Assembly (NCBI GenBank): GCA_020854105.1
Contig: JADZGB010000026.1
Coordinates: 62,001-126,000, forward strand
DNA from: Burkholderiales bacterium
GTDB taxonomy: Bacteria > Pseudomonadota > Gammaproteobacteria > Burkholderiales > SHXO01
Length of the DNA: 64,000 nucleotides
Direction of reading: 5' to 3'
Shown here piece after piece: positions 34,095-43,261 of this stretch. Below the pieces are notes generated by a model. The model had not been told where the DNA came from, did not search any database, and saw only the letters and a program-made list of their open reading frames with translations. The position numbers and the translations under genes are program-made. Position 1 is the first letter of the stretch. Every line of letters begins with the position of its first letter.

Positions 34095-36191
34095 GTGGAA
34101 GAAGGCAGAGTTCCAGCGGCACTCGCCCGCGCCATGACCGAGCGCGAGCAGCAGGCAGTCCAGGCCGCGATCGCCGCCCATCGGGAGCGACCGGGCGCCC
34201 TGCTGCCGCTGCTGCACGCCGTGCAGGATACGCTCGGCTTCGTCCCGCCGGGGGCCACACCGGCGATCGCGCACGCCCTGAACCTGTCCCAGGCAGAGGT
34301 GCACGGCGTCATCGGCTTCTACCCCGATTTCCGGCGTGCACCGCCGGGGCGTCACGTCCTGAAAGTGTGTCGCGCCGAGGCCTGCCAGTCCATGCTGGGA
34401 AGCGAACTGGAGCGGCACGCACAGCAGCGACTGGGCTGCGGCCTGCACGAGACCAGCGCCGATGGCGCCTTCACGCTCGAGCCCGCCTACTGCCTGGGCA
34501 ACTGCGCTGCAGGACCCAACGTCATGCTCGACGGTGCGCTGCACGGCTCGATGACGCCCGAGCGGCTCGATGCGCTGCTGCTGAATGCCGGCCGGGCCGC
34601 GAACCCGGCACACGCGCAGGCGGTGCCGCCGCATGCTGCAGCGACAGTGTTCGTGCCGCAGGACGCAGCCGCGCTTGCCGCCGGTGCCGATGCCGTTGCC
34701 GATGCCATCGTCCGCATCGCCGACGAGCGCGGCCAGGCGGTGCGCATCGTGCGCAACGGGTCGCGCGGGATGGTCTGGCTCGAGCCGCTGGTGGAGGTCG
34801 CGACCGCCGGCGGGCGCGTGGCCTATGGGCCGGTGCGCGCCGGGGACGTCGCCAGCCTGTTCGACGCGCACTTCCTCGACGGCGGCAATCACGCGCTGCT
34901 TCAGGGACGCACCGAGAACATCGGCTGGCTCGAGCGCCAGCAGCGGCTCACCTTCGCGCGCTGCGGCATCACCGATCCGCTCAGCCTCGAGGACCATGAA
35001 GCGCACGGCGGCTGGCGCGGCCTGCGCAGGGCGCTCGCCATGCAGCCGGCCGACATGGTGGAGGCGGTGGTGCAGTCGGGCCTGCGCGGGCGCGGTGGCG
35101 CGGCCTTTCCGGCCGGCGTCAAATGGCGCACGGTGCTGGCCGCGGAAGGCGCGCAGAAGTACATCGTGTGCAACGCGGACGAGGGTGATTCCGGCACGTT
35201 CGCCGACCGCATGATCATGGAAGGCGATCCGTTCCTGCTGATCGAGGGCATGATCATCGCGGGTCTGGCGGTCGGGGCGACGCAGGGCTACATCTACCTG
35301 CGCTCGGAGTATCCGAATGCCGAACGCATCCAGGACCAGGCGATCGACCTGGCCTACGAGGCCGGCTATCTCGGCGAGAGCGTACTCGGTTCGGGCCGGC
35401 GGTTCGACCTGGAACTGCGCCGCGGCGCCGGGGCCTACATCTGTGGCGAGGAGACCTCGCTGCTCGAGAGCCTGGAAGGCAGGCGCGGCACGGTGCGCTA
35501 CAAGCCGCCGCTGCCCGCCGTGCAGGGCCTGTTCGGCAAGCCCACCGCGATCAACAACGTCATCACGCTGGTGAGCGTGCCCGTGATCTTCGAGCGCGGC
35601 CCGGAGTTCTACCGCGACTTCGGGATGGGCCGCTCGCGCGGCACGCTGCCGATCCAGCTCGCCGGCAACATCAGGCACGGCGGGCTGGTCGAGGCGGCGT
35701 TCGGCATCACCGTGCGGGAACTGCTCTACGGCTACGGTGGCGGCTCCGCCAGCGGCCGCCCGATCCGTGCCGTTCAGGTCGGCGGCCCGCTGGGCGCCTA
35801 CCTGCCCGAATCACAGTTCGACACGCCGCTCGATTACGAGGCGTTCGCCGTGATGGGAGCCATGGTGGGGCACGGCGGCATCGTCGCCTTCGACGACACC
35901 GTGGACATGGCGCAGATGGCGCGCTACGCGATGGAGTTCTGTGCGGTGGAGTCGTGCGGCAAGTGCACGCCCTGTCGCATCGGCTCGACGCGGGGCGTGG
36001 AAGTGGTGGACAGGATCGTGCGCGGCGAGAACGTGGAGAAGAACCACGAACTGCTGCGCGATTTGTGCGACACCATGCTGGGCGGCTCGCTGTGCGCGCT
36101 GGGCGGCATGGCGCCCTACCCCGTGCTCAGCGCATTGAACTACTTTCCCGAGGACTTCGGACTGAAGGAGAAACCACCGAAGGCGGCGTGA
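34095..36191 (+). CDS. NAD-dependent formate dehydrogenase, fused gamma-beta (FdsG-FdsB) subunit
   Basis: A 698-residue diaphorase subunit. Residues 1-160 are NuoE/FdsG-like with the [2Fe-2S] ligands Cys92, Cys97, Cys133 and Cys137 (CRAEAC, CLGNC). From about 175 on it is NuoF/FdsB-like: an FMN site (RGRGGAAFPAGVKW), CNADEGDSGTFADR, the NADH region GEETSLLESLEG, and a [4Fe-4S] site ESCGKCTPCRIGSTRG. It passes electrons from FdsA to NAD+. In Cupriavidus-type operons these are two genes. The combined length equals their sum with no frame break. First gene of the fds operon. Confidence 0.9.
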   Translation: MEEGRVPAALARAMTEREQQAVQAAIAAHRERPGALLPLLHAVQDTLGFVPPGATPAIAHALNLSQAEVHGVIGFYPDFRRAPPGRHVLKVCRAEACQSMLGSELERHAQQRLGCGLHETSADGAFTLEPAYCLGNCAAGPNVMLDGALHGSMTPERLDALLLNAGRAANPAHAQAVPPHAAATVFVPQDAAALAAGADAVADAIVRIADERGQAVRIVRNGSRGMVWLEPLVEVATAGGRVAYGPVRAGDVASLFDAHFLDGGNHALLQGRTENIGWLERQQRLTFARCGITDPLSLEDHEAHGGWRGLRRALAMQPADMVEAVVQSGLRGRGGAAFPAGVKWRTVLAAEGAQKYIVCNADEGDSGTFADRMIMEGDPFLLIEGMIIAGLAVGATQGYIYLRSEYPNAERIQDQAIDLAYEAGYLGESVLGSGRRFDLELRRGAGAYICGEETSLLESLEGRRGTVRYKPPLPAVQGLFGKPTAINNVITLVSVPVIFERGPEFYRDFGMGRSRGTLPIQLAGNIRHGGLVEAAFGITVRELLYGYGGGSASGRPIRAVQVGGPLGAYLPESQFDTPLDYEAFAVMGAMVGHGGIVAFDDTVDMAQMARYAMEFCAVESCGKCTPCRIGSTRGVEVVDRIVRGENVEKNHELLRDLCDTMLGGSLCALGGMAPYPVLSALNYFPEDFGLKEKPPKAA

Positions 36192-36224
36192 GGCATCGAG
36201 GCCGCCATTCGGGCTTGCGCCGGC

Positions 36225-36402
36225 ATGACGGATACATCGTCGTCCCGGCGCAAGCCGGGGCCCAGCGCAATGTAAAGGGCAGTTCCACTTCCTGGATTCC
36301 GGCTCGCGCCGGAATGACGGATACATCGTCGCCCCGGCGCAAGCCGGGGTCCAGCGCAATGTAAAGGGCAGTTCTACTTCCTGGATGCCGGCCTTCGCCG
36401 GA
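36225..36402. repeat. 89-bp tandem duplication of palindromic repeats inside the fds operon
   Basis: Two copies of an 89-base unit (from 36225 and from 36314) fill most of the 237 bases between fdsGB and fdsA. Each holds a CCCCGGCGCAAGCCGGGG-like hairpin, the stretch GCAATGTAAAGGGCAG, and a half CCGGAATGACGG palindrome. The copies differ at a few bases. Further repeat arms flank them at 36198 and 36412. I see no gene here. Confidence 0.85.
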
Positions 36403-36428
36403 GATGACACGGGGAACGGAGGCAGACG

Positions 36429-39284
36429 ATGTACTCAGTCAAGGAACTCGACACCGGCACGCCGATGCGCGTATCGACCCGACTCGTCACCCTCGAGATC
36501 GACGGCCAGTCCGTCACCGTTCCGGAGGGCACGTCGGTGATGGCGGCCGCCAGCACCATGGGCGTGAAGGTACCGAAACTGTGCGCCACCGACATGCTCG
36601 AGGCATTCGGCTCGTGCCGCCTGTGCCTGGTGGAGATCGAGGGCCGCAAGGGCTATCCCGCCTCCTGTACCACGCTGGTAGAACCGGCCATGAAGGTCAG
36701 TACCCAGACCTCCAGGCTCGCCAGGCTGCGCCGCGGCGTGATGGAGCTGTACATCTCCGACCACCCGCTCGACTGCCTGACCTGCCCGGCCAACGGCAAC
36801 TGCGAGCTGCAGGAGATGGCCGGCGTGGTCGGCCTGCGCGAGGTGCGCTACGGCTACGACGGCGCCAATCACCTGGACGCCGATACCGACGCCTCCAACC
36901 CGTACTTCAGCTTCGACCCCAGCAAGTGCATCGTGTGTTCGCGCTGCGTGCGCGCGTGCGACGAGATTCAGGGCACCTTCGCGCTGACCGTGGACGGACG
37001 CGGCTTCGCCTCGGTGATCATGCCCGGCCCGACCGGCAACTTCCTGGAGTCCGAGTGCGTCTCGTGCGGCGCCTGTGTGCAGGCCTGTCCCACCGCGACA
37101 CTGATGGAGAAATCCATTGCCGAGGCCGGACAACCCGAGCACGCGGTAATCACTACCTGCGCCTATTGTGGCGTAGGCTGCTCCTTCCGTGCCGAGATGC
37201 AGGGCACGCAGGTCGTGCGCATGGTGCCCGACAAGAACGGCCAGGCCAACCACGGCCATTCCTGCGTGAAGGGCCGCTTCGCCTGGGGCTACGCCACCCA
37301 TCCGGATCGCATCACCAGGCCGATGATCCGCACCCGGATCAGCGATCCCTGGCGCGAGGTGAGCTGGGACGAGGCGCTGGCGCACACCGCATCGGAGTTC
37401 AAGCGCATCCAGGCCAGGTACGGGCGCGGAGCGATCGGCGGCATCACCTCCTCACGCTGCACCAACGAGGAGACGTATCTGGTGCAGAAACTGGTGCGCG
37501 CCGCCTTCGGCAACAACAACGTGGACACCTGCGCGCGCGTGTGCCACTCGCCCACCGGCTACGGCCTGAAGCAGACGCTGGGCGAATCGGCCGGGACGCA
37601 GGATTTCGACTCCGTGCAGGACGCCGACGTGGTGATGGTGATCGGCGCCAATCCGACCGACGGCCACCCGGTATTCGCCTCGCAGCTCAAGCGCCGCCTG
37701 CGCGAGGGGGCGAAGCTGATCGTGGTGGACCCGCGCGACATCGACCTGGCGCGCCTGCCGCACGTGCAGGCCGACTATCTGCTTCAGCTTCGTCCCGGCA
37801 GCAACGTGGCGGTGATCAACGCACTGGCGCACACGATCGTGTCCGAAGGGCTGTGGAACGAAGCCTTCGTCCAGTCGCGCTGCGACCTGGCGGAGTTCGA
37901 GAAGTGGAAGCAGTTCATCCTGCTGCCCGAGAATGCGCCCGAAGCGATGGCCGCGGTCACCGGCGTGCCGGCGCACATCCTGCGCGGTGCCGCACGCCTG
38001 TATGCCACCGGCGGCAACGCCGCCATCTACTACGGTCTGGGCGTGACCGAGCACAGCCAGGGCTCGACCATGGTCATGGGCATCGCCAACCTCGCCATGC
38101 TGACCGGGAACATCGGCCGGCGCGGCGTGGGGGTGAATCCGCTGCGCGGCCAGAACAACGTCCAGGGCTCCTGCGACATGGGTTCCTTCCCGCACGAGCT
38201 GCCCGGCTACCGCCACATCTCCGACGTCGCCACGCGCTCGCTGTTCGAATCCGTGTGGAACGTGCAGCTCGAACCCGAGCCCGGCCTGCGCATCCCGAAC
38301 ATGCTCGATGCCGCGCTCGACGGCTCCTTCATGGGCCTGTTCGTCCAGGGCGAGGACATCGCACAGTCGGATCCCGACACGCAGCACGTCACGGCCGCGC
38401 TCTTGGCGATGGAATGCCTGGTGGTGCAGGATCTCTTCCTGAACGAGACGGCGAAGTTCGCGCACGTGTTCCTGCCCGGCTGCTCGTTCCTGGAGAAGGA
38501 CGGCACGTTCACCAATGCCGAGCGCCGCATCTCGCGCGTGCGCAAGGTGATGCCGCCGCTGTCCGGCATGCAGGAGTGGGAGGTGACGACGGCGCTGTCC
38601 GCTGCGCTGGGCTATCCGATGCAGTACACGCACCCCTCGCAGATCATGGACGAGATCGCGCGCCTGACCCCCACCTTCACCGGCGTGAGCTACGAGAAGC
38701 TCGAGAAGCTGGGCAGTATCCAGTGGCCGTGCAACGACGCCGCACCCGAGGGTACGCCGATCATGCACGTCGAGCAGTTCGTGCGCGGCAAGGGACTCTT
38801 CATGGTCACCCGCTACATCGCGACCGAGGAGCGCAGCACCCGGCAGTACCCGCTGCTGCTGACCACCGGGCGCATCCTGTCCCAGTACAACGTCGGCGCG
38901 CAGACGCGACGCACCGCGAACGTGGTATGGCACGACGAGGACAGGCTCGAGATTCATCCGCACGACGCAGAGCAGCGCGGCATCAACCATGGCGACTGGG
39001 TCGGCATTCGCAGCCGCGCAGGCGAGACGGTGATGCGTGCGGTGCTGTCCGAGCGCATCCAGCCGGGCGTGGTGTACACCACCTTCCACCACCCCTTCTC
39101 CGGTGCCAACGTGATCACCACCGACAACTCCGACTGGGCGACCAACTGCCCCGAATACAAGGTGACCGCAGTACAGGTCTCGCGGGTCACCCAGCCTTCG
39201 GAGTGGCAGCGCAGGTTCACGCAGTTCGACCACCAGCAGCAGGATCTGCTGGCGCAGCGCGAACGCGTCGGCACGAAGACCTGA
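36429..39284 (+). CDS. fdsA: NAD-dependent formate dehydrogenase alpha (molybdenum) subunit FdsA
   Basis: A 951-residue catalytic subunit oxidising formate to CO2 at a bis-MGD molybdenum site. An N-terminal NuoG-like region holds [2Fe-2S] ligands (CATDMLEAFGSCRLC), a His-Cys [4Fe-4S] block (HPLDCLTCPANGNCEL) and two ferredoxin clusters (CIVCSRCVRAC, CVSCGACVQACPT). The Mo domain starts CAYCGVGCSF. The Mo ligand is Cys, in ARVCHSPTGYGLKQTLG, not selenocysteine. The C-terminal cap has PLLLTTGRILSQYN and GANVITTDNSDW. The ATG follows an ACGGAGGCAGACG site. It is separated from fdsGB by repeat DNA and precedes fdsD by three bases. Confidence 0.95.
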   Translation: MYSVKELDTGTPMRVSTRLVTLEIDGQSVTVPEGTSVMAAASTMGVKVPKLCATDMLEAFGSCRLCLVEIEGRKGYPASCTTLVEPAMKVSTQTSRLARLRRGVMELYISDHPLDCLTCPANGNCELQEMAGVVGLREVRYGYDGANHLDADTDASNPYFSFDPSKCIVCSRCVRACDEIQGTFALTVDGRGFASVIMPGPTGNFLESECVSCGACVQACPTATLMEKSIAEAGQPEHAVITTCAYCGVGCSFRAEMQGTQVVRMVPDKNGQANHGHSCVKGRFAWGYATHPDRITRPMIRTRISDPWREVSWDEALAHTASEFKRIQARYGRGAIGGITSSRCTNEETYLVQKLVRAAFGNNNVDTCARVCHSPTGYGLKQTLGESAGTQDFDSVQDADVVMVIGANPTDGHPVFASQLKRRLREGAKLIVVDPRDIDLARLPHVQADYLLQLRPGSNVAVINALAHTIVSEGLWNEAFVQSRCDLAEFEKWKQFILLPENAPEAMAAVTGVPAHILRGAARLYATGGNAAIYYGLGVTEHSQGSTMVMGIANLAMLTGNIGRRGVGVNPLRGQNNVQGSCDMGSFPHELPGYRHISDVATRSLFESVWNVQLEPEPGLRIPNMLDAALDGSFMGLFVQGEDIAQSDPDTQHVTAALLAMECLVVQDLFLNETAKFAHVFLPGCSFLEKDGTFTNAERRISRVRKVMPPLSGMQEWEVTTALSAALGYPMQYTHPSQIMDEIARLTPTFTGVSYEKLEKLGSIQWPCNDAAPEGTPIMHVEQFVRGKGLFMVTRYIATEERSTRQYPLLLTTGRILSQYNVGAQTRRTANVVWHDEDRLEIHPHDAEQRGINHGDWVGIRSRAGETVMRAVLSERIQPGVVYTTFHHPFSGANVITTDNSDWATNCPEYKVTAVQVSRVTQPSEWQRRFTQFDHQQQDLLAQRERVGTKT

Positions 39285-39287
39285 GCG

Positions 39288-39521
39288 ATGGACGTCAGCA
39301 AACTGGTGTACATGGCCAATCAGATCGGCGCCTTCTTCGGTTCCGAGGCCGAGACGTCTGCCGCAGCGGACCGTGTGGCCGACCACATCCGCCGGTTCTG
39401 GGAGCCGCGCATGCGCAAGGCGATCCTCGAGTGGGTGGACCAGTGCAACGGAGAGGGACTGCAGCCGCTCGTCCTGCAGGCGTTGCAGAAGCACCGTCAG
39501 AAGCTGCAGCCGGCCGGGTAG
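39288..39521 (+). CDS. fdsD: Formate dehydrogenase delta subunit FdsD
   Basis: A 77-residue small subunit (KLVYMANQIGAFFGSEAE, DHIRRFWEPRMRKAIL) found in FDS-type and related formate dehydrogenases, needed for assembly or stability of the complex. It begins three bases after fdsA. The sulfurtransferase gene fdsC/fdhD, usually between fdsA and fdsD, is absent, so maturation must rely on a copy elsewhere. Confidence 0.9.
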   Translation: MDVSKLVYMANQIGAFFGSEAETSAAADRVADHIRRFWEPRMRKAILEWVDQCNGEGLQPLVLQALQKHRQKLQPAG

Positions 39522-39540
39522 GATCGGAGAAGAGCCTTTT

Positions 39541-39660
39541 CGGCTTCGCTGGATGCCGGCTCGCGCCGAAATTCCCGTCGCCCCGGCGGAAAGCCGAGGC
39601 CCAGCGGATACAGAAAGGCTGGATTGCGGCTTTCGCTGGAATGACGAAAGCATCTTTCCA
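39541..39660. repeat. Palindromic repeats after the fds operon
   Basis: Several repeat arms (GCTGGATGCCGGCTCGCGCC; CGTCGCCCCGGCGGAAAGCC; GCGGCTTTCGCTGGAATGACG) fill the gap after fdsD. They may serve as 3'-end structures for the operon. A possible -10 (TATACT, about 39743) lies downstream for the kinase-like gene. Confidence 0.7.
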
Positions 39661-39771
39661 GGGGCACCCGGTCATCCGGAGACAGGGCAGCGCGCAAGGT
39701 GAGAGTTGTTCCCCCCTCACCCGTTTCTCATCCCGGCCCGGTTATACTCCGCGCCACCCTCGCTGGCCGCC

Positions 39772-40464
39772 GTGACCTTGCCCCGCACACCTCCCCGTTC
39801 CTCTGACGCTCCACGCTTCGGTCGTGACGCCCTCGCGCGCGACACGACGCGTGTGCTGAACCAGGGCCGCTGGGCGAACGCCGTGCTCTACCTGGTCGAG
39901 CATGGCGGCGAACGCTGGGTGGTGAAGGATTTCGCCGCCCGCCCCTGGCTGGTCAGGGCCACCATCGGCCGGCTGTTCGTGGCGCGCGAGCACGACGCCC
40001 TGCACCGCCTGCAAGGGATTGCCGGCGTGCCGCGCGACCCGTTCCGTCTGGACGCGTACGCGGTGGCCTATCGGTACGTGGCGGGGAACACCCTGACCAG
40101 AAGTACGCTGGACGGCCGCTACGGCGAGTTCTTCTCCGACCTCGAGCGCCTCGTGCAGCAGATCCATTCGATCGGTCTCGTGCACCTCGATTCACGCAAC
40201 AGCCGCAACATCCTCGTGACCGATGACGCCAGACCGGTGCTGATCGACTTCCAGTCGCACCTGGGCACGCGTCGGATGCCGCGCGCGCTGCGGCGCTGGT
40301 TCGAGGAGTACGACATGGCCGGCGTGTACAAGCACTGGGCGCGCCGCAGCCCGGACACCATCGATGCCGCCCGCCTCGAGCACCTGCAGGCGATGAATCG
40401 CTGGCGTCGATTCTGGATCCTGCGCGGCTACCTCGGCGTGCGCAAGTCGCGCCCGTTAGAATAG
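39772..40464 (+). CDS. Small protein-kinase-like (lipopolysaccharide-kinase/RIO-type) protein
   Basis: About 230 residues with a minimal kinase fold: an N-lobe with ERWVVKDFAARPWL (putative ATP-binding Lys), a hinge AYRYVAGNTL, and a catalytic loop IGLVHLDSRNSRNILVTDD followed by PVLIDFQS, taking the place of HRD…N and DFG. This pattern fits heptose/Kdo-kinase-like and RIO-like families. The substrate could be a lipid-A core sugar or a protein. GTG at 39772 is preferred because a TATACT -10 sits about 25 bases upstream; the true start could be further in. Confidence 0.65.
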   Translation: MTLPRTPPRSSDAPRFGRDALARDTTRVLNQGRWANAVLYLVEHGGERWVVKDFAARPWLVRATIGRLFVAREHDALHRLQGIAGVPRDPFRLDAYAVAYRYVAGNTLTRSTLDGRYGEFFSDLERLVQQIHSIGLVHLDSRNSRNILVTDDARPVLIDFQSHLGTRRMPRALRRWFEEYDMAGVYKHWARRSPDTIDAARLEHLQAMNRWRRFWILRGYLGVRKSRPLE

Positions 40465-40489
40465 GCGTCCTTCCGACGGCCCTCCCGAC

Positions 40490-41062
40490 ATGCTCGACGC
40501 GATCCACGGCTTCTTCAATCATCCCGGCCTGCGCACGGCCTTCGTCAAGGCACGGGTACCGCTCGGCGTCCTGGTGGCCGGAGCGTTGCTCTGGTTCGCG
40601 CAGCCGCAGTGGTTCTGGGCGGGGTTCGCGGTGTCGATGCTGGGCGAGTTCATCCAGCTCTGGTCCTTCGCATCGCTGAACAAGAACGTGGATCTCGCCT
40701 GCAACGGCCCCTACGCGCTGGTGCGCAACCCGATGTATCTGGGCCGCTACTTCATCATCCTCGGGGCGGTGATGCTGCTCGGCAATCCCTGGCTGATCGG
40801 CATCTACACGCTGATCTACTACTTCTACATGGTCAATCGCGTCAAGCGCGAGGAGAGGCGCCTGCGCCCGGCGCTGGGAAGGCCGTACGAGGAATACTGT
40901 GCGCGCGTGAACCGCTTCCTGCCCGGGGTACCGTACCGGGGCAATCCGGTGATCTACTGGCGAAGCGAACTGCTGCGCCAGAACAACGGCTGGGCCAATC
41001 TGGCGGGCACGCTGGTGTTCTGGGCGGCCGCAGCAGCCATCTGGCTGCTGGCGGTGCGCTGA
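40490..41062 (+). CDS. Isoprenylcysteine carboxyl methyltransferase-like membrane protein
   Basis: A 190-residue membrane protein with four or five helices and the ICMT/PEMT signature GPYALVRNPMYLGRYFIILG near residue 75, then REERRLRPALGRPYEEYCARV, where His/Glu/Arg residues bind SAM. Bacterial members methylate unknown small molecules or lipids. It lies 25 bases after the kinase-like gene on the same strand, so the two may work together on an envelope lipid (inference). Confidence 0.82.
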   Translation: MLDAIHGFFNHPGLRTAFVKARVPLGVLVAGALLWFAQPQWFWAGFAVSMLGEFIQLWSFASLNKNVDLACNGPYALVRNPMYLGRYFIILGAVMLLGNPWLIGIYTLIYYFYMVNRVKREERRLRPALGRPYEEYCARVNRFLPGVPYRGNPVIYWRSELLRQNNGWANLAGTLVFWAAAAAIWLLAVR

Positions 41063-41097
41063 GCGTCGCGCCGAGCCCGGCGCGACGCGACCAGGGT

Positions 41098-41832
41098 TCA
41101 GGCGCCGGCGATGTCTGCCGACTGGATACGCTTCACGCCCGCCTTGGCCATGTCCTTCCAGGCGGCGGACAGCGAGCCGTTCAGATCGATCCCGCGCGAT
41201 GCATCCTCGATCACGGCTGCCTGGAATCCGAACTTGCGTGCATCGAGCGCCGACCATGCAACGCAGTAGTCGGTGGCCAGCCCGCACAGGAAGACGCGCT
41301 TGATGTTGCGTCCCTTCAGGTAGCCTGCAAGGCCAGTCTGCGTCTTGCGATCCGCTTCGAGGAACGCCGAGTAGCTGTCGACTTCGCGGTGGAAGCCCTT
41401 GCGGATGATGAGCTGCGCGTGCGGGATCTCGATGCCCGGCGCCAGCTCGGCCCCGTCGGTGCCCTGTACGCAGTGATCGGGCCACAGCACCTGGCTGCCA
41501 TAGCCGAGCTTGATCGACTCGTACGGCTTCTTGCCGCCGTGCTGAGAGGCAAAGGAGACGTGGTCGGCGGTGTGCCAGTCCTGGGTCAGGACGACGTTCC
41601 TGAACGCCTTGGCGATGCGGTTGATGAGCGGCACGATCTCGTCGCCGCCCTTGACCGCCAGGCTGCCGCCCGGCACGAAGCAGTTCTGCACGTCGATCAC
41701 CAGCAGCGCATCGCCTTCCCCGACCTTCATGTTGCCCGCCGCCAGGGCATCGCGCAGCGCGAGCGGCATCCCCGCCGCGGCGGCCATGGCGCCTGCACCA
41801 ATCAGGAACCTGCGTCGAGTAATCGTGGTCAC
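41098..41832 (-). CDS. pncA: Nicotinamidase (PncA type) with a Tat export signal
   Basis: A 244-residue isochorismatase-fold amidase that hydrolyses nicotinamide to nicotinate and ammonia. Catalytic triad positions: Asp in LLVIDVQNCFVPGG, Lys in LIIRKGFHREVDSYS, Cys in CGLATDYCVAWSAL. Metal ligands are in TQDWHTADH. Residues 1-32 are a twin-arginine signal (TRRRFLIGAGAMAAAAG), so the enzyme would work in the periplasm, unlike the cytosolic salvage PncA. It follows the enamidase-like gene on the same strand, 128 bases on. This context suggests catabolic use of external nicotinamide. Confidence 0.85.
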   Translation of the reverse strand: MTTITRRRFLIGAGAMAAAAGMPLALRDALAAGNMKVGEGDALLVIDVQNCFVPGGSLAVKGGDEIVPLINRIAKAFRNVVLTQDWHTADHVSFASQHGGKKPYESIKLGYGSQVLWPDHCVQGTDGAELAPGIEIPHAQLIIRKGFHREVDSYSAFLEADRKTQTGLAGYLKGRNIKRVFLCGLATDYCVAWSALDARKFGFQAAVIEDASRGIDLNGSLSAAWKDMAKAGVKRIQSADIAGA

Positions 41833-41960
41833 GGGAGTCTCCTAGCCAGCCCTTGTGAATGGAGTGCGGCCGAAGTGCATCGCTTCGGCATGAGCCGAGT
41901 GTAGCATCCGCGGCATCGCCGGTCCGAGACTGCAGTGCATTAGACCGTAGCGCATCGGAT

Positions 41961-43154
41961 TCAGTGGCCCGTCACCACCGGAATCTCGACCGCCGGCGGC
42001 GTGTTGCGGCTGCGCCCGCAGCGCACGACGCCGTCGATCACGACCATGCCCACGCCCGGGATGTCGCCCAGCTGCACGCTCTCCAGCATGGTCCGGCCAG
42101 CGGTGTGCTGCGCCCGATCGAGGAACACGAAATCGGCCGCGCGGCCCGGTTCGATCAGTCCGCCGGCGAGCTTGCGGATGCGGGCCGTGTTGCCGGTGGC
42201 AAAGCAGAACACCTGCTCGGCCGGAATGCCGGCGAAGCTCGACAGCAGCGAAATCATGCGCAGGATCCCGAGGGGCTGCACCCCCGAGCCGGCCGGGCTG
42301 TCGGTGCCCAGGATCACGCGGTGCATGCAGTCACGGTCGCGCGCGGTCTGGGCGGCGGCGACGGCGATCTTCTCGTTGCCGTTGTGCACGATCTCGATCG
42401 CGCGCGAGGAGCGCTCGCACAGCTCGCAAACGTGCGTCTCGGGCAACGCGGTATGGCCGCCGTTGATGTGACCGATGACATCCGCGTCAGCCTCCAGCAC
42501 CACGTCCTTGTCGATCAACCCCGAGCCCGGAATCGACGGGCCGCCAGTGTGGATGGTGCTCTGGATGCCGTACTTGCGCGCCCAGGTCACCATGCGCCGA
42601 GCCTCCTCGCCAGCCTTCACCGAGCCCAGGCCAATTTCACCGAGCAGGCCGACGCCGGCCTCGGCCAGTTCCCTGAAGTCGGACTCGGTCATGCCCTGCT
42701 CGATCACCGGCGCCCCGGCCAGAACCTTCACGCCGCCCGGGCGAAAGCCATGGAAGGCGCGTTGCGCGGTGATCGCCAGGGCCTTGAGCCCCACGATGTC
42801 CTTCGGCCGCCCGGGCAGGTGTACCTCGCCGGCCGAGATCATGGTGGTCACGCCGCCGTTGAGCGTGGACTCGATCCAGCCGAGCTGGCTCTGGCGCGGC
42901 GTCCAGTCGCCGAAGACGGGGTGGACGTGACTGTCGATCAGCCCCGGCGCGAGGCAGGTGCCCCGGGCGTCGATCAGCGTGTCGGGGCGGCCGGTGTCGC
43001 AGTCCTTCTCCCTGCCCACGGCGGCGATGAGGCCGTCCACGGCCACGACCGTATCGGCGTCCAGGATCGGCCGGTCGAGATCGCCCGACAGCAGCAGACC
43101 GATGTTGCGCACGACCAGCTTGCCTCTGGGACTGACACCGGTGTCGACGGCCAT
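41961..43154 (-). CDS. Enamidase-like amidohydrolase (1,4,5,6-tetrahydro-6-oxonicotinate ring opening)
   Basis: A 397-residue amidohydrolase that resembles Eubacterium barkeri enamidase along its length: NIGLLLSGDLDRPILDADT at the N-terminus, GGVTTMISAGEVHLPGRPKD, GVKVLAGAPVIEQGMTESDF, and the ending GRSRNTPPAVEI. Metal ligands are visible in LIDSHVHPVFGD, TIHTGGPSIPGSG, IGHINGGHTALPE and the Asp of LGTDSPAGSG. Enamidase hydrolyses tetrahydro-oxonicotinate to ammonia and 2-formylglutarate. The ATG at 43154 follows AGGAGG; the longer open frame upstream reads through repeats. Other N-acyl or cyclic amides remain possible. Confidence 0.78.
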   Translation of the reverse strand: MAVDTGVSPRGKLVVRNIGLLLSGDLDRPILDADTVVAVDGLIAAVGREKDCDTGRPDTLIDARGTCLAPGLIDSHVHPVFGDWTPRQSQLGWIESTLNGGVTTMISAGEVHLPGRPKDIVGLKALAITAQRAFHGFRPGGVKVLAGAPVIEQGMTESDFRELAEAGVGLLGEIGLGSVKAGEEARRMVTWARKYGIQSTIHTGGPSIPGSGLIDKDVVLEADADVIGHINGGHTALPETHVCELCERSSRAIEIVHNGNEKIAVAAAQTARDRDCMHRVILGTDSPAGSGVQPLGILRMISLLSSFAGIPAEQVFCFATGNTARIRKLAGGLIEPGRAADFVFLDRAQHTAGRTMLESVQLGDIPGVGMVVIDGVVRCGRSRNTPPAVEIPVVTGH

Positions 43155-43261
43155 GACGCATCCTCCTTGTGGGTCAATGGTGCCACGGGCAGTCGGGAAT
43201 CGAGAACCGCGTTCTCGTCGGCGCCGGGTCCTGACCCCGAAGCGGGGCATCGGGCGGCAGG

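Noticed and set aside
36198..36412. Possible CRISPR array in the fds operon
   Set aside because: Only two 89-bp units with internal palindromes, no unique spacers and no cas genes; it is a duplicated intergenic repeat.
36429..39284. Selenocysteine at the formate dehydrogenase active site
   Set aside because: The ligand codon is TGC (Cys) within ARVCHSPTGYG and no in-frame TGA is present.
36404..39775. An 1123-codon frame overlapping fdsA
   Set aside because: Arg-rich out-of-frame reading of fdsA, whose own frame has complete Fe-S and Mo motifs.
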